Assembly (NCBI RefSeq): GCF_900476375.1
Contig: NZ_UPPP01000094.1
Coordinates: 124,001-188,000, forward strand
DNA from: Allolucifera butyrica
Lineage (GTDB): Bacteria; Bacillota; Negativicutes; Sporomusales; UPPP01
Direction: 5' to 3'
Length of the DNA: 64,000 nucleotides
The translations under genes and the position numbers were made by a program. The notes under the pieces were generated by a model. That model was not told the DNA's origin. It did no database searches and saw nothing but the letters and a program-made list of their open reading frames with translations. Below, in pieces: positions 33,604 through 41,612 of this stretch (positions within the stretch are counted from its first letter, which is position 1; every line of letters starts with the position of its first letter).

Positions 33604-34461
33604 ATGAAAAAGAAATTGCTGGTTGCTGCTATTATGGCGGCCATGACTCTTTCCGCTTCCGCTGTTTTCGCTGCCACTCCGATTAATTTCTCCGGCGACG
33701 GTTACTTGCAATACAATAATACACAAGGGGATACGGGCGGCAATAATGGTTTCGACAGCCGGATCCGCCTGAATATTGACGGGACTGTTGACAATGTCCT
33801 GAATGTTCACGTTCGGGCAAAAACGCTTACAGACCTTTCAACTTCTTATGTTGGTTCTGAAAATGGCCAAGTACAATTCGACCAGGCTTGGGTAGGCGGA
33901 AAATTGGACAATGTTGATTTGAAAGCCGGTAAAATGTCACTCTACTCCGGTAAAGGCCTGTTGATGGATGACGATGGCTTCAACGGTATTCAGGCCGGTG
34001 CTGCTTTGGACGGCGTGCAACTAAACGGATTTTATGGTAAAGATAGCGGCAGAGTCAAAACCAATATAGCAGAAATGAAAACCGCTTTCGGCGATGTAAA
34101 TTTTGGCGCCAACTATATGGAATATGGTGCTGATCATTACTATGGCTTAAATGCCGATACCAAAGTTGGCGACGCAGTCCTGAATGTTGAATATGTAAAA
34201 AATACGACTACCAGTGATAACGGTTATATGGCCGGTGTAACCATGGGGAATTATACCGTTTCCTACCGTGATATTGAACCGACGGCTATTGACGTGCATA
34301 CCACCAACACCAACTACATTGATTCCAAAGGCTTCAAAGTGGCTGCACGCTATGGCTTGAGTAAGAACTCCAGCATTACTCTCTATCAGGATTTTGCCAA
34401 ACATCATGACGGATCTGGAAATCATGAACGTACTAACGTAGAATACGATTATAATTTCTAA
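33604..34461 (+). CDS. Outer-membrane porin-like beta-barrel protein
   Basis: A 285-residue secreted protein. It begins with a clear signal peptide (MKKKLLVAAIMAAMTLSASA, cleavage likely after VFA at residue 23) and continues as alternating hydrophobic beta strands rich in Gly, Asn, Asp and Tyr, with no helical segments. It ends in NVEYDYNF, a terminal aromatic residue of the kind recognised by the BamA machinery. This implies an outer membrane and supports a diderm Firmicute host. GAGGAGGAAA precedes the ATG. Channel specificity is unknown. A terminator follows. Confidence 0.85.
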   Translation: MKKKLLVAAIMAAMTLSASAVFAATPINFSGDGYLQYNNTQGDTGGNNGFDSRIRLNIDGTVDNVLNVHVRAKTLTDLSTSYVGSENGQVQFDQAWVGGKLDNVDLKAGKMSLYSGKGLLMDDDGFNGIQAGAALDGVQLNGFYGKDSGRVKTNIAEMKTAFGDVNFGANYMEYGADHYYGLNADTKVGDAVLNVEYVKNTTTSDNGYMAGVTMGNYTVSYRDIEPTAIDVHTTNTNYIDSKGFKVAARYGLSKNSSITLYQDFAKHHDGSGNHERTNVEYDYNF

Positions 34462-34485
34462 CCTTACTGAATTAAATTTTGTCCC

Positions 34486-34522
34486 AATTAAGACGGCCCG
34501 GCAAAGGGTCGTCTTAATTTTT
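34486..34522 (+). terminator. Terminator of the porin gene
   Basis: AATTAAGACG with CGTCTTAATT around a GC-rich centre, then TTT. The U-run and stem are good. Confidence 0.8.
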
Positions 34523-34607
34523 AACAAAATTTTCAACGCATGAAAGCAGTGTTTGAAGCCATTCTATAAATGGGTGCCAAATAATCTAAAAAGGGAGGTT
34601 TTGCGTA

Positions 34608-34916
34608 ATGTCAAGGAGTAGAAAACCTGTAAATCCCTCTGCACAACAGGCACTTGACCGCCTGAAAGAAGAAACGGCAAGCGAACTTGGTTTAAAAGAC
34701 TACAAAAACACCTACAAAGGTGCTTTGACCTCAGCCGATAATGGCCGGGTCGGTGGTCATATGGTACGTAAAATGATCGAATCTCAGGAACAGCAGTTTT
34801 CTGGCGGCACCACCGGAACCATGAGTGCCACTAATACTACCACCAATAGTATTACTAACAGTTATCAGCAAGGGAAGACCTTAACTTCCCAATATGATGC
34901 CAATAGGAAACCGTAA
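34608..34916 (+). CDS. Alpha/beta-type small acid-soluble spore protein
   Basis: A 102-residue spore DNA-binding protein. The core (about 12-63) has ALDRLKEETASELGL, with the germination-protease cleavage region ETASELG, then NGRVGGHMVRKMIESQEQQ, the second conserved block. These proteins coat DNA in the dormant spore and protect it from UV and heat. Unusually, it has a tail of about 40 residues rich in Thr, Asn, Ser and Gly (GGTTGTMSATNTTTNSITNS) beyond the core, where typical members end shortly after it. GGGAGG precedes the ATG. Expression is expected from a sigma-G type promoter, which I could not identify with certainty. Confidence 0.9.
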   Translation: MSRSRKPVNPSAQQALDRLKEETASELGLKDYKNTYKGALTSADNGRVGGHMVRKMIESQEQQFSGGTTGTMSATNTTTNSITNSYQQGKTLTSQYDANRKP

Positions 34917-34920
34917 CTTG

Positions 34921-34960
34921 CTGAGAGCAGGCCGTAAGGTCTGCTCTCCTGGCATTTTCT
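34921..34960 (+). terminator. Hairpin after the spore protein gene
   Basis: GAGAGCAGGCC and GGTCTGCTCTC form a stem with a GTAA loop. The T-run after it is short (GGCATTTTCT). Confidence 0.6.
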
Positions 34961-35075
34961 TAGAAAATTTTGTTAAAGTTAGCTATTTTGGCAGATTATA
35001 AACAGGAAATACTATGATCGAGCCAGAAATAATAAAACATTCTAGTGAAAACTATTTACTAAAAGGAGGACCTTT

Positions 35076-36368
35076 GTGGAAGCGGTACTAATAAAGAATT
35101 TTGCTCAGCATATCGGCAAGGAAGTCACAGTGCAAGGATGGCTGTATAATAAGCGGTCTTCGGGTAAAATTTTGTTTTTGATTGTCCGGGATGGTTCGGG
35201 CTTAGTACAAGGCGTACTGGTTAAACAGGAAATTGGCGAGGACTTGTTTGCGTTGGGAAAACAATTGACCCAGGAAAGTTCTGTAAGGTTGACCGGGATT
35301 GTTAAAGAAGAGCCCAGGTCGGTCGGCGGCTATGAAATGCAGATTACAGGTTTGGAGGTAATCTGCATTGCCGAGGAATATCCGATTACCCACAAAGAAC
35401 ACGGCGTTGACTTTTTAGCTGACCGGCGCCATTTATGGATTCGCGCGCCGCGGCAGATGGCGATTTTGCGCATTCGTTCGGAGATTGAACATGCGTTGCG
35501 TCAATTTTTTTACGAGCGCGATTTTGTTCTTGCCGATGCGCCGATTATGACACCGGCAGCCTGTGAGGGAACCACGACGTTATTTGAACTGGATTATCAC
35601 GGGGAAAAAGCCTATTTATCCCAAAGCGGCCAATTATACAACGAAGCAACGGCTATGGCCCTGGGGCGAATTTATTGTTTTGGGCCTACTTTCCGGGCGG
35701 AAAAATCAAAAACCAGGCGTCACTTGATGGAATTTTGGATGATTGAAGCGGAAATGGCTTATTTGGATATGAATGATAATATGCAGTTGCAGGAAGAAAT
35801 GATCACTTATGTGATTCAGAGAGTAGTAGACCGCTGCGCACGGGAATTAAAAATCCTCGACCGGGACGTAGAAAAACTAAAAGCAATAAAATTGCCTTTC
35901 CCGCGGATTAGTTATACGGAAGCGGTTGAAATTCTCAAGCAGGCAGGCGAAGAGTTTGTGTGGGGCGATGATTTTGGCGCTCCCCATGAAACCATTATTT
36001 CCAGTCATTTTAATGCGCCGGTTTTTGTTCATCGTTATCCTACGGAGATTAAAGCTTTTTATATGAAACCCGACCCGGAAGACCCGCGGGTCGTATTAGG
36101 AGCCGATTTGCTGGCCCCGGAAGGCTACGGAGAAATTATTGGCGGCGGTCAGCGTATTGACGACTTAGCGCTTTTGCAGGCACGGATTGCGGAGCATAAA
36201 TTACCGGAAGAAGCATTTGCCTGGTACCTGGATTTAAGAAGATATGGATCGGTGCCGCATTCCGGTTTTGGTTTGGGGCTGGAGCGTACCGTAGCCTGGC
36301 TTTGCGGTTTGGAACATATCCGGGAGACCATCCCGTTCCCGAGGATGCTGCATAAAATGTATCCTTAA
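35076..36368 (+). CDS. asnS: Asparaginyl-tRNA synthetase
   Basis: Class II synthetase charging tRNA-Asn. The GTG start at 35076 follows AAAAGGAGGAC. The 430-residue product has an OB-fold anticodon-binding domain at the N-terminus ([20 protein letters not shown]), then the catalytic core: [15 protein letters not shown], motif 2 [21 protein letters not shown], and motif 3 [16 protein letters not shown]. Length and the AEKS-R motif fit AsnRS rather than AspRS. An aminotransferase gene follows 70 bases later, a pairing that is common in Firmicutes. Confidence 0.95.
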   Translation: MEAVLIKNFAQHIGKEVTVQGWLYNKRSSGKILFLIVRDGSGLVQGVLVKQEIGEDLFALGKQLTQESSVRLTGIVKEEPRSVGGYEMQITGLEVICIAEEYPITHKEHGVDFLADRRHLWIRAPRQMAILRIRSEIEHALRQFFYERDFVLADAPIMTPAACEGTTTLFELDYHGEKAYLSQSGQLYNEATAMALGRIYCFGPTFRAEKSKTRRHLMEFWMIEAEMAYLDMNDNMQLQEEMITYVIQRVVDRCARELKILDRDVEKLKAIKLPFPRISYTEAVEILKQAGEEFVWGDDFGAPHETIISSHFNAPVFVHRYPTEIKAFYMKPDPEDPRVVLGADLLAPEGYGEIIGGGQRIDDLALLQARIAEHKLPEEAFAWYLDLRRYGSVPHSGFGLGLERTVAWLCGLEHIRETIPFPRMLHKMYP

Positions 36369-36438
36369 GATAATAAAAGACTAGGGCGGCTTATAAAATT
36401 GTATTGCGGTTCCGCAAGTAAAGGCAGGAGGATAGAGT

Positions 36439-37689
36439 ATGATGTTTAGTTTGGCTGCATCCCATGCCAAGGGAAAATTGGCCACGGATAAAATTTTTGG
36501 CGCCAGCGCTGCGGCCGGAAAAGCTGTGGCGCAATATGGAAAAGAGAACGTGGTTAATGCTACGATAGGAGCTATTTTAGACGATCAGGAGAGGCTGATT
36601 TGTCTCCCGACTGTAGAGACGGTTTATCGCGGCATTCCCATGAATGAGGTAATTAATTATGCGCCCATCGCCGGGTTGCCAGATTTTTTAGAAGCAGCCG
36701 TTGATGTTTGCTGCGGGTCCCACCGTCCGGATGCATACATAAGAGCCGTTGCTACTGCCGGCGGTTCGGGTGTGATTCACCATGCCATATGGAACTATTC
36801 TGAGATTGGCGATACGGTATTAACTGCCGACTGGTATTGGGGGCCATATAAAGTCCTTTGTGAGGATGCCTTGCGTAAACTGGATACCTATGCCCTGTTT
36901 GACGAACAGCAAGCGTTTAATGTGGCCGCTTTTGAAACGAAAGTAAAATCTCTGTTAAGCAAACAGGACAGTTTGTTGATCATTATTAATACCCCGGCCC
37001 ATAATCCCACCGGGTACAGTCTTACCGACGCGGAATGGGACAGTGTCCTGAATGTTTGCAAAGATAGTGCCAAAGTCGGTAGCAAGCGGATTGTTGTTCT
37101 GGTGGATGTGGCCTATATGGATTATGCCGGTGAAAAAGACGCCTGCCGTTCTTTTCTAAGAAAATTTGGTGGATTGCCGCAGAATATCCTGACTGTTTTG
37201 GCTTTCAGCATGTCAAAAGGTTATACTATGTATGGACAGCGTACCGGCGCCATGATCGGCGTATCCTCCAGTCAGGATGTGATCAGGGAATTCGAAGCAA
37301 TTAACCAGTATACCAGCCGGGCTACCTGGTCCAATATTAACCGCGGCTGTATGCGGTTGCTGGCAACGATTCATCAGGATAAACTTCTTTCGGCGCAACT
37401 GGAACAGGAACGGGAAGTTCTATACCGGATGATCCGGGACCGGGCGGAAATTTTCATGGCAGAAGCCAGCAATGTAGAGCTCAAGATGCTTCCCTATGTG
37501 GCCGGATTTTTCTTGTCGGTTCCGGCTAAGAACACCGATGCGGTTTGTGATGAATTGCATAACGATAATATTTTCGCCGTACCTTTGGCCAAAGGGGTCC
37601 GTATTGCAGTTTGTGCCGTGCCGGCTTTGAAAATTAAGGGAATGGCCGCAAAAGTGAAACGGGCAATCGACATAGTAGAAAATGGCTAG
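36439..37689 (+). CDS. Aminotransferase class I/II (aspartate aminotransferase-like)
   Basis: A 416-residue fold-type I PLP enzyme. The PLP lysine is in FSMSKGYTMYGQR; other marks are ATAGGSGVIHHAIWN, the Asn of INTPAHNPTGYSL and the PLP-binding Asp region LVDVAYMDY. It belongs to an aspartate/aromatic aminotransferase group that often follows asnS in Firmicutes, as here, 70 bases downstream. The substrate is not fixed by the sequence. GGAGG precedes the ATG at 36439. Confidence 0.9.
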   Translation: MMFSLAASHAKGKLATDKIFGASAAAGKAVAQYGKENVVNATIGAILDDQERLICLPTVETVYRGIPMNEVINYAPIAGLPDFLEAAVDVCCGSHRPDAYIRAVATAGGSGVIHHAIWNYSEIGDTVLTADWYWGPYKVLCEDALRKLDTYALFDEQQAFNVAAFETKVKSLLSKQDSLLIIINTPAHNPTGYSLTDAEWDSVLNVCKDSAKVGSKRIVVLVDVAYMDYAGEKDACRSFLRKFGGLPQNILTVLAFSMSKGYTMYGQRTGAMIGVSSSQDVIREFEAINQYTSRATWSNINRGCMRLLATIHQDKLLSAQLEQEREVLYRMIRDRAEIFMAEASNVELKMLPYVAGFFLSVPAKNTDAVCDELHNDNIFAVPLAKGVRIAVCAVPALKIKGMAAKVKRAIDIVENG

Positions 37690-37737
37690 TTAATAACAGA
37701 CTCTGCCGGAAAAACTATTTTCGGGAGGGTGATTGAT

Positions 37738-37920
37738 ATGGGACGTCGTCGTCAGAATTTTATTGATGATTCGATTATGGAATTTCCCCGCGGCGGTTTT
37801 TGGGCAATTCATTTTATCGGAGCTGTATTGCTGTTTTTCATGGGTATGCGCTTTGCGGTTCGACGTGCACCGTTTCCCATGGTTGCGTACCGGTTTTTAC
37901 GCATGTTGACACATCATTGA
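37738..37920 (+). CDS. Small membrane protein
   Basis: ATG 37738 follows GGGAGGGTGATTG; the frame reaches 37729 but the site favours this ATG. The 60-residue product begins with a charged stretch (MGRRRQNFIDDSIMEFPRGG), then one transmembrane helix (FWAIHFIGAVLLFFMGMRFA), then a basic tail RRAPFPMVAYRFLRMLTHH. It would insert once, with both ends basic. No family recognised; the hairpin at 37924 ends the transcript. Confidence 0.6.
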   Translation: MGRRRQNFIDDSIMEFPRGGFWAIHFIGAVLLFFMGMRFAVRRAPFPMVAYRFLRMLTHH

Positions 37921-37923
37921 CCG

Positions 37924-37966
37924 GCGAAAAGGGTGAACATTTTAAGTTCACTCTTTTCGCATTTTA
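37924..37966 (+). terminator. Terminator of the small membrane protein gene
   Basis: GCGAAAAGGGTGAAC and GTTCACTCTTTTCGC form a 15-bp stem with one G-U type mismatch, followed by ATTTTAT. Confidence 0.75.
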
Positions 37967-37994
37967 TGGTATAGTAGGTGAGGGTTACATTGTA

Positions 37995-38044
37995 CCCACA
38001 TTTCGCATCCTGAACTTATGCGACAAAGGACTGCGAAAAATGGG
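37995..38044 (-). repeat. Short inverted-repeat element (50 bp, internally deleted relative)
   Basis: Read on the minus strand it starts CCCATTTTTCGCAGTC and ends TAAGTTCAGGATGCGAAATG then TGGG. Both ends match the 152-bp element at 63670-63821, but the middle is missing. The outer 13 bases form inverted repeats (CCCACATTTCGCA on one side, TGCGAAAAATGGG on the other). It lies between a promoter-like TATAGT and the ribosome-binding site of the DUF47/pit operon, so it is in the leader of that transcript. Confidence 0.75.
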
Positions 38045-38065
38045 ACTGATTGACAGGAGGTAATT

Positions 38066-38692
38066 ATGTTTCATTTGAAACCGAAGGAAGAAAAATTTTT
38101 CGAACTGTTTTCACAAAGTACCCGCCTGGCGCGTAAAAGTGCCTACATATTGAAGGACATTATGGATGATCATACCAAGCTGGCCGAGCAGGTTGAAGTG
38201 ATTTCTGATTTGGAACATGAAGCGGATGAACTGAACGACGCCATTATTGACAGATTAAATCAGACCTTTATAACGCCGCTTGACCGGGAAGATATTTTTG
38301 CAATCGCCACAATGCTTGATGATGTGGTTGACTTTGTACAGGGCACCATGGAGCGAATGGTACTTTATCATACCGGCAAACCTTCTAACGGGGCGGCTGA
38401 ATTAGCCAGGCTGATTGCCGATTGTACGGAAGAGTTGGTAAAAGCTTTTGATCTGCTAAGAAACATTCAGGGGAACCAGCATAAAATCCTGGACCATACG
38501 CGAAAAATCGTCGTACTCGAAAGTGAAGGTGACCGTATTTACCGTAAGGAAGTTGCCAATTTATTTACCAGTTGTCCCGATCCGATTGAAATTATTAAGT
38601 GGAAGGAAATTTTGGAACACTTGGAGGACGCTCTTGACCATTGTGAAAATATTGCCGACTTGCTGCGGGGCGTGGTTATGAAATATGCCTGA
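38066..38692 (+). CDS. DUF47 (PhoU-like) phosphate-transport accessory protein
   Basis: A 208-residue all-helical protein of the DUF47/YkaA family (PhoU-like fold): KSAYILKDIMDDH, ISDLEHEADELNDAIIDRLNQTF, ITPLDREDIFAIATMLDDVVDF, and a repeat of this pattern, KIVVLESEGDRIY, near residue 155. The E/D-rich ExxxD motifs fit metal-binding sites of the family. AGGAGG precedes the ATG. It overlaps pit by 8 bases, as in other bacteria where the pair forms a low-affinity phosphate uptake unit. The leader contains the 50-bp repeat element. Confidence 0.92.
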   Translation: MFHLKPKEEKFFELFSQSTRLARKSAYILKDIMDDHTKLAEQVEVISDLEHEADELNDAIIDRLNQTFITPLDREDIFAIATMLDDVVDFVQGTMERMVLYHTGKPSNGAAELARLIADCTEELVKAFDLLRNIQGNQHKILDHTRKIVVLESEGDRIYRKEVANLFTSCPDPIEIIKWKEILEHLEDALDHCENIADLLRGVVMKYA

Positions 38693-39677
38693 TATTTTAA
38701 TGATTGTGGTTATTATTTGTTCCTTATCGTTTGATTATATTAACGGGTTTCATGATACCGCCAACGCAATCGCCACTTCTGTTTCCACCAGGGCGCTTAC
38801 ACCGCGCCGTGCTGTCTGGCTGGCCGCCGGGTTGAACCTGCTGGGAGCGCTTTATAGCACCGGAGTTGCGAAAACCATTGGCGGTGATATTGTAAAGTCG
38901 GCTCATTTGGTAAACGAGCATACGATTATTTCCGCCATGCTGGGGGCAATTTGCTGGAATTTGCTTACGTGGTGGTTTGGCATTCCCAGTAGTTCCTCTC
39001 ACGCGCTGATCGGGGGGATTATCGGCGCTGTTATGATTAGTAAAGGCAGTGAGGCTTTAAATATCGAAGGAATTTTAAAGATTGTTGGCTCTTTAATTTT
39101 TTCTCCTGTCATCGCCATGATTACCGGTCTGATTATTATGATTGCTTTATTTTGGATTTTCGGCAGGATGGCTCCGGCTAAGCTTAATTTCCGCTTTAAA
39201 AAGATGCAGGTTTTGTCGGCGGCTATGATGTCATTTTCCCACGGTTCTAATGATGCCCAGAAGGCAATGGGGATTATAACCTTAGCTTTGGTTAGCTCCG
39301 GTTATCTTCCTACGTTTGAAGTTCCTTTCTGGGTAAAACTGGCGGCTGCTACCGCGATGGGGTGTGGGACGGCCGCCGGGGGCTGGCGGATTATCCGGAC
39401 TATGGGGGGGAAAATATTTAAATTAGAGCCGATTACCGGTTTTGCCGCCGATGTAAATTCCTCTTTAGTTATTTTCGGAGCAACACTGCTTCATTTGCCG
39501 GTCAGTACTACCCACGTTGTTTCCGGCTCCATAATGGGAATCGGGTCGGCGAAACGGATCCATGCCGTTCGCTGGGGAGTAGCGCAACAGATGGTAATGG
39601 CCTGGGTATTGACCATTCCTTCCACAGCAGTCGTAAGCGCTATTATTTATAAATTAATTACGGTTATATTTTTATAA
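38685..39677 (+). CDS. pit: Low-affinity inorganic phosphate transporter
   Basis: A 330-residue inner-membrane transporter of the PiT family. It has the family signature GFHDTANAIATSVSTRAL near residue 22, and the second half repeats it as SFSHGSNDAQKAMGI. About ten hydrophobic helices are visible; VPFWVKLAAATAMGCGTAAGGWRII and STTHVVSGSIMGIG are typical. The gene overlaps the DUF47 gene by 8 bases, so the two are translationally coupled. A hairpin terminator follows. Confidence 0.94.
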   Translation: MPDILMIVVIICSLSFDYINGFHDTANAIATSVSTRALTPRRAVWLAAGLNLLGALYSTGVAKTIGGDIVKSAHLVNEHTIISAMLGAICWNLLTWWFGIPSSSSHALIGGIIGAVMISKGSEALNIEGILKIVGSLIFSPVIAMITGLIIMIALFWIFGRMAPAKLNFRFKKMQVLSAAMMSFSHGSNDAQKAMGIITLALVSSGYLPTFEVPFWVKLAAATAMGCGTAAGGWRIIRTMGGKIFKLEPITGFAADVNSSLVIFGATLLHLPVSTTHVVSGSIMGIGSAKRIHAVRWGVAQQMVMAWVLTIPSTAVVSAIIYKLITVIFL

Positions 39678-39688
39678 TCACCGAAAAC

Positions 39689-39733
39689 CGGGTATTAGCG
39701 GGATACAAGCCTGCCGATACCCGCTTATTTTTT
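39689..39733 (+). terminator. Terminator of the pit operon
   Basis: CGGGTAT near 39690 and ATACCCG at 39717, with an alternative AGCGGG/CCCGCT pairing, followed by TTATTTTTT. Confidence 0.6.
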
Positions 39734-39743
39734 CCCTTTTTAT

Positions 39744-39812
39744 GCCAAATCCAGCCTCAAACCCCAATATCTAACATCCAATATCCAATTTCAACACCAA
39801 ATCCCAATTACT
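39744..39812. repeat. Degenerate CCAAT-type short repeats
   Basis: About 70 bases composed of related 7-9 base units: CCAAATCC, CCCAATATC, TCCAATATCC, CAATTTC, CCAAATCCC, CCAATTAC. Strongly C/A/T-biased on this strand with almost no G. No known feature fits; could be slipped-strand drift or a binding array. Confidence 0.4.
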
Positions 39813-39873
39813 AAACCGGCCGGTTTCCTTTTGGGCTCATTTACGTATATAATAAAGATGTGGAGGTGCATTT

Positions 39874-41532
39874 ATGCAAAAAATGATAACAGTTCATTTT
39901 GCCAATGGTATGGAACAGCAATATGCCGCCGGAACTACCTTGTTGGAAATTAGCCGCCATATGGCCGGTGCATTCAGCTCACCCATCGTGGTTGCCTTGG
40001 TTAATAACGAATACAAGGATCTCCAGGTAGATATACAGGACGACTGCAATGTTGATTTTCTTGATTTGAATACCGATCCGGGTATGAAGGTATACCAGCG
40101 CAGTTTGTGTTTTGTTATGATTACAGCCGTTTGCGAATTGTTTCCGTCGGGCGAGGTGACAGTAGAGCATTCCCTTGATAAAGGCCTGTATTGTGAGCTT
40201 TATCTGGGAAGAAAAGTGACAGCGGAAGATGTGAGACATATAGAGCAGCGGGTAAAGGAAATCGTAGCGGAAAAACGCCCGCTTGTGCGCAAGGTGTTGC
40301 CGATTCAAGAAGCAATTGAGCTTTTTGAAGCAACCGGACGGGAGAGAAAGGTGAAACTGCTGCGGCGGTTAAACCGTGATAAAGTCAGTATTTATTATTG
40401 CGGGGATGTTTGTGACTATTTTTATGGTAATATGGTTCCCCATGCGGGTTATTTGCCGATTTTTGAACTTAGTTATTATCCGCCGGGATTCATTTTACGT
40501 TTCCCGACGAAAGAGAATGTTCATTCCTTGCCGCCATTTAAAGACCAGCCCAAATTGGCACAGATTTTTAGCGAAGCGGAACAATGGGGGGAAATTCTTG
40601 ATTGCGGCTATGTTGGAAATTTAAATGAACACATCGAAAAGAATAATATTAAAGACTTGATTCGGGTTGCCGAAGCATTGCATGAAAAAAAGCTGGCCCA
40701 GATTGCCGATTTTATATCGGAGCATCGCAAAACAGCCCGGCTGATTCTAGTGTCCGGCCCGTCTTCGTCCGGTAAGACGACCTTTGCCCAGCGTTTGCGG
40801 ATTCAGTTAAGGGTAAACGGAATGCGCCCGGTCCCTATTTCGCTGGATGATTATTTTGTTAATCGTGAATATACGCCGCGGGACGAAACAGGAGCCTTTG
40901 ATTTCGAAGCCATTGAAGCCATTGATTTAAAATTATTTAATGAACATATTACCCGTCTATTAAGCGGTGAGCCTGTTGAGTTGCCAAGCTTTAATTTTGC
41001 AACCGGTCAGCGGGAATACCGGGGAAACGTGATTCAGATCGATAAGGAGCAACCCTTGATTATTGAAGGAATCCACGGCCTGAATGAACGTCTTACCCAG
41101 TCCGTTTCCCGGGATTATAAAGTTAAAATTTACGTTAGTGCTTTGACCCAGTTGTCTATTGACCGTCATAACCGGATTCCGACAACCGACGCCAGATTGA
41201 TCCGGCGTATTGTCAGAGACAATCAGTTTCGCGGGTATGATGCGCTGAGAACTTTGTTCCTGTGGCCTTCTGTACGGCGGGGAGAAGAAAAGAATATCTT
41301 TCCTTTCCAGGAAGAAGCGGATATGATGTTTAATTCCGCCTTGATTTATGAGTTAGCGGTATTAAAAAAATATGCCCAGCCGCTGCTGGAGAAAATTGGG
41401 TCCGACCGGCCCGAATATGCGGAAGCCAGACGGATGTTGAATTTCCTCGAGTATTTTATGTGCGCCGATGATTCGGAAGTTCCACCTAATTCGATTTTGC
41501 GCGAGTTTATCGGTCAATCTTGTTTTTATTAA
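39874..41532 (+). CDS. TGS/ThrRS-like plus uridine kinase fusion protein
   Basis: A 552-residue protein. The N-terminal TGS-like domain (about 1-65, TVHFANGMEQQYAAGTTLLE) and a second-additional-domain-like region as in threonyl-tRNA synthetase (VKEIVAEKRPLVRKVLP) are followed by a P-loop kinase with GPSSSGKTT (295-303), SLDDYFVNRE and IIEGIHGLNE, typical of the uridine kinase/phosphoribulokinase family. This architecture is common in Firmicutes and is annotated as nucleoside kinase; the actual substrate is unclear. TGGAGGTG precedes the ATG, and TATAAT lies at 39848-39853. A strong terminator follows. Confidence 0.9.
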   Translation: MQKMITVHFANGMEQQYAAGTTLLEISRHMAGAFSSPIVVALVNNEYKDLQVDIQDDCNVDFLDLNTDPGMKVYQRSLCFVMITAVCELFPSGEVTVEHSLDKGLYCELYLGRKVTAEDVRHIEQRVKEIVAEKRPLVRKVLPIQEAIELFEATGRERKVKLLRRLNRDKVSIYYCGDVCDYFYGNMVPHAGYLPIFELSYYPPGFILRFPTKENVHSLPPFKDQPKLAQIFSEAEQWGEILDCGYVGNLNEHIEKNNIKDLIRVAEALHEKKLAQIADFISEHRKTARLILVSGPSSSGKTTFAQRLRIQLRVNGMRPVPISLDDYFVNREYTPRDETGAFDFEAIEAIDLKLFNEHITRLLSGEPVELPSFNFATGQREYRGNVIQIDKEQPLIIEGIHGLNERLTQSVSRDYKVKIYVSALTQLSIDRHNRIPTTDARLIRRIVRDNQFRGYDALRTLFLWPSVRRGEEKNIFPFQEEADMMFNSALIYELAVLKKYAQPLLEKIGSDRPEYAEARRMLNFLEYFMCADDSEVPPNSILREFIGQSCFY

Positions 41533-41543
41533 GAAAAGGAAGC

Positions 41544-41586
41544 AAAGCAAAATCCCCGGTCAGACGGCCGGGGATTTTGCTTTTTA
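41544..41586. terminator. Bidirectional terminator
   Basis: AAAGCAAAATCCCCGG and CCGGGGATTTTGCTTTT form a 16-bp stem with a short loop. It separates the + kinase gene from the - carboxyltransferase gene and works for both. Confidence 0.9.
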
Positions 41587-41612
41587 AAAGGCTTTGGAAA
41601 ACTAGTCCGAAG

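Noticed and set aside
37924..37966. Part of the inverted-repeat element family
   Set aside because: It contains TTTTCGC but is a plain terminator hairpin with its own stem; it lacks the CCCAC/GTGGG ends.
39744..39812. CRISPR array
   Set aside because: Units are short and irregular, with no constant repeat and no spacers. No cas genes in the window.
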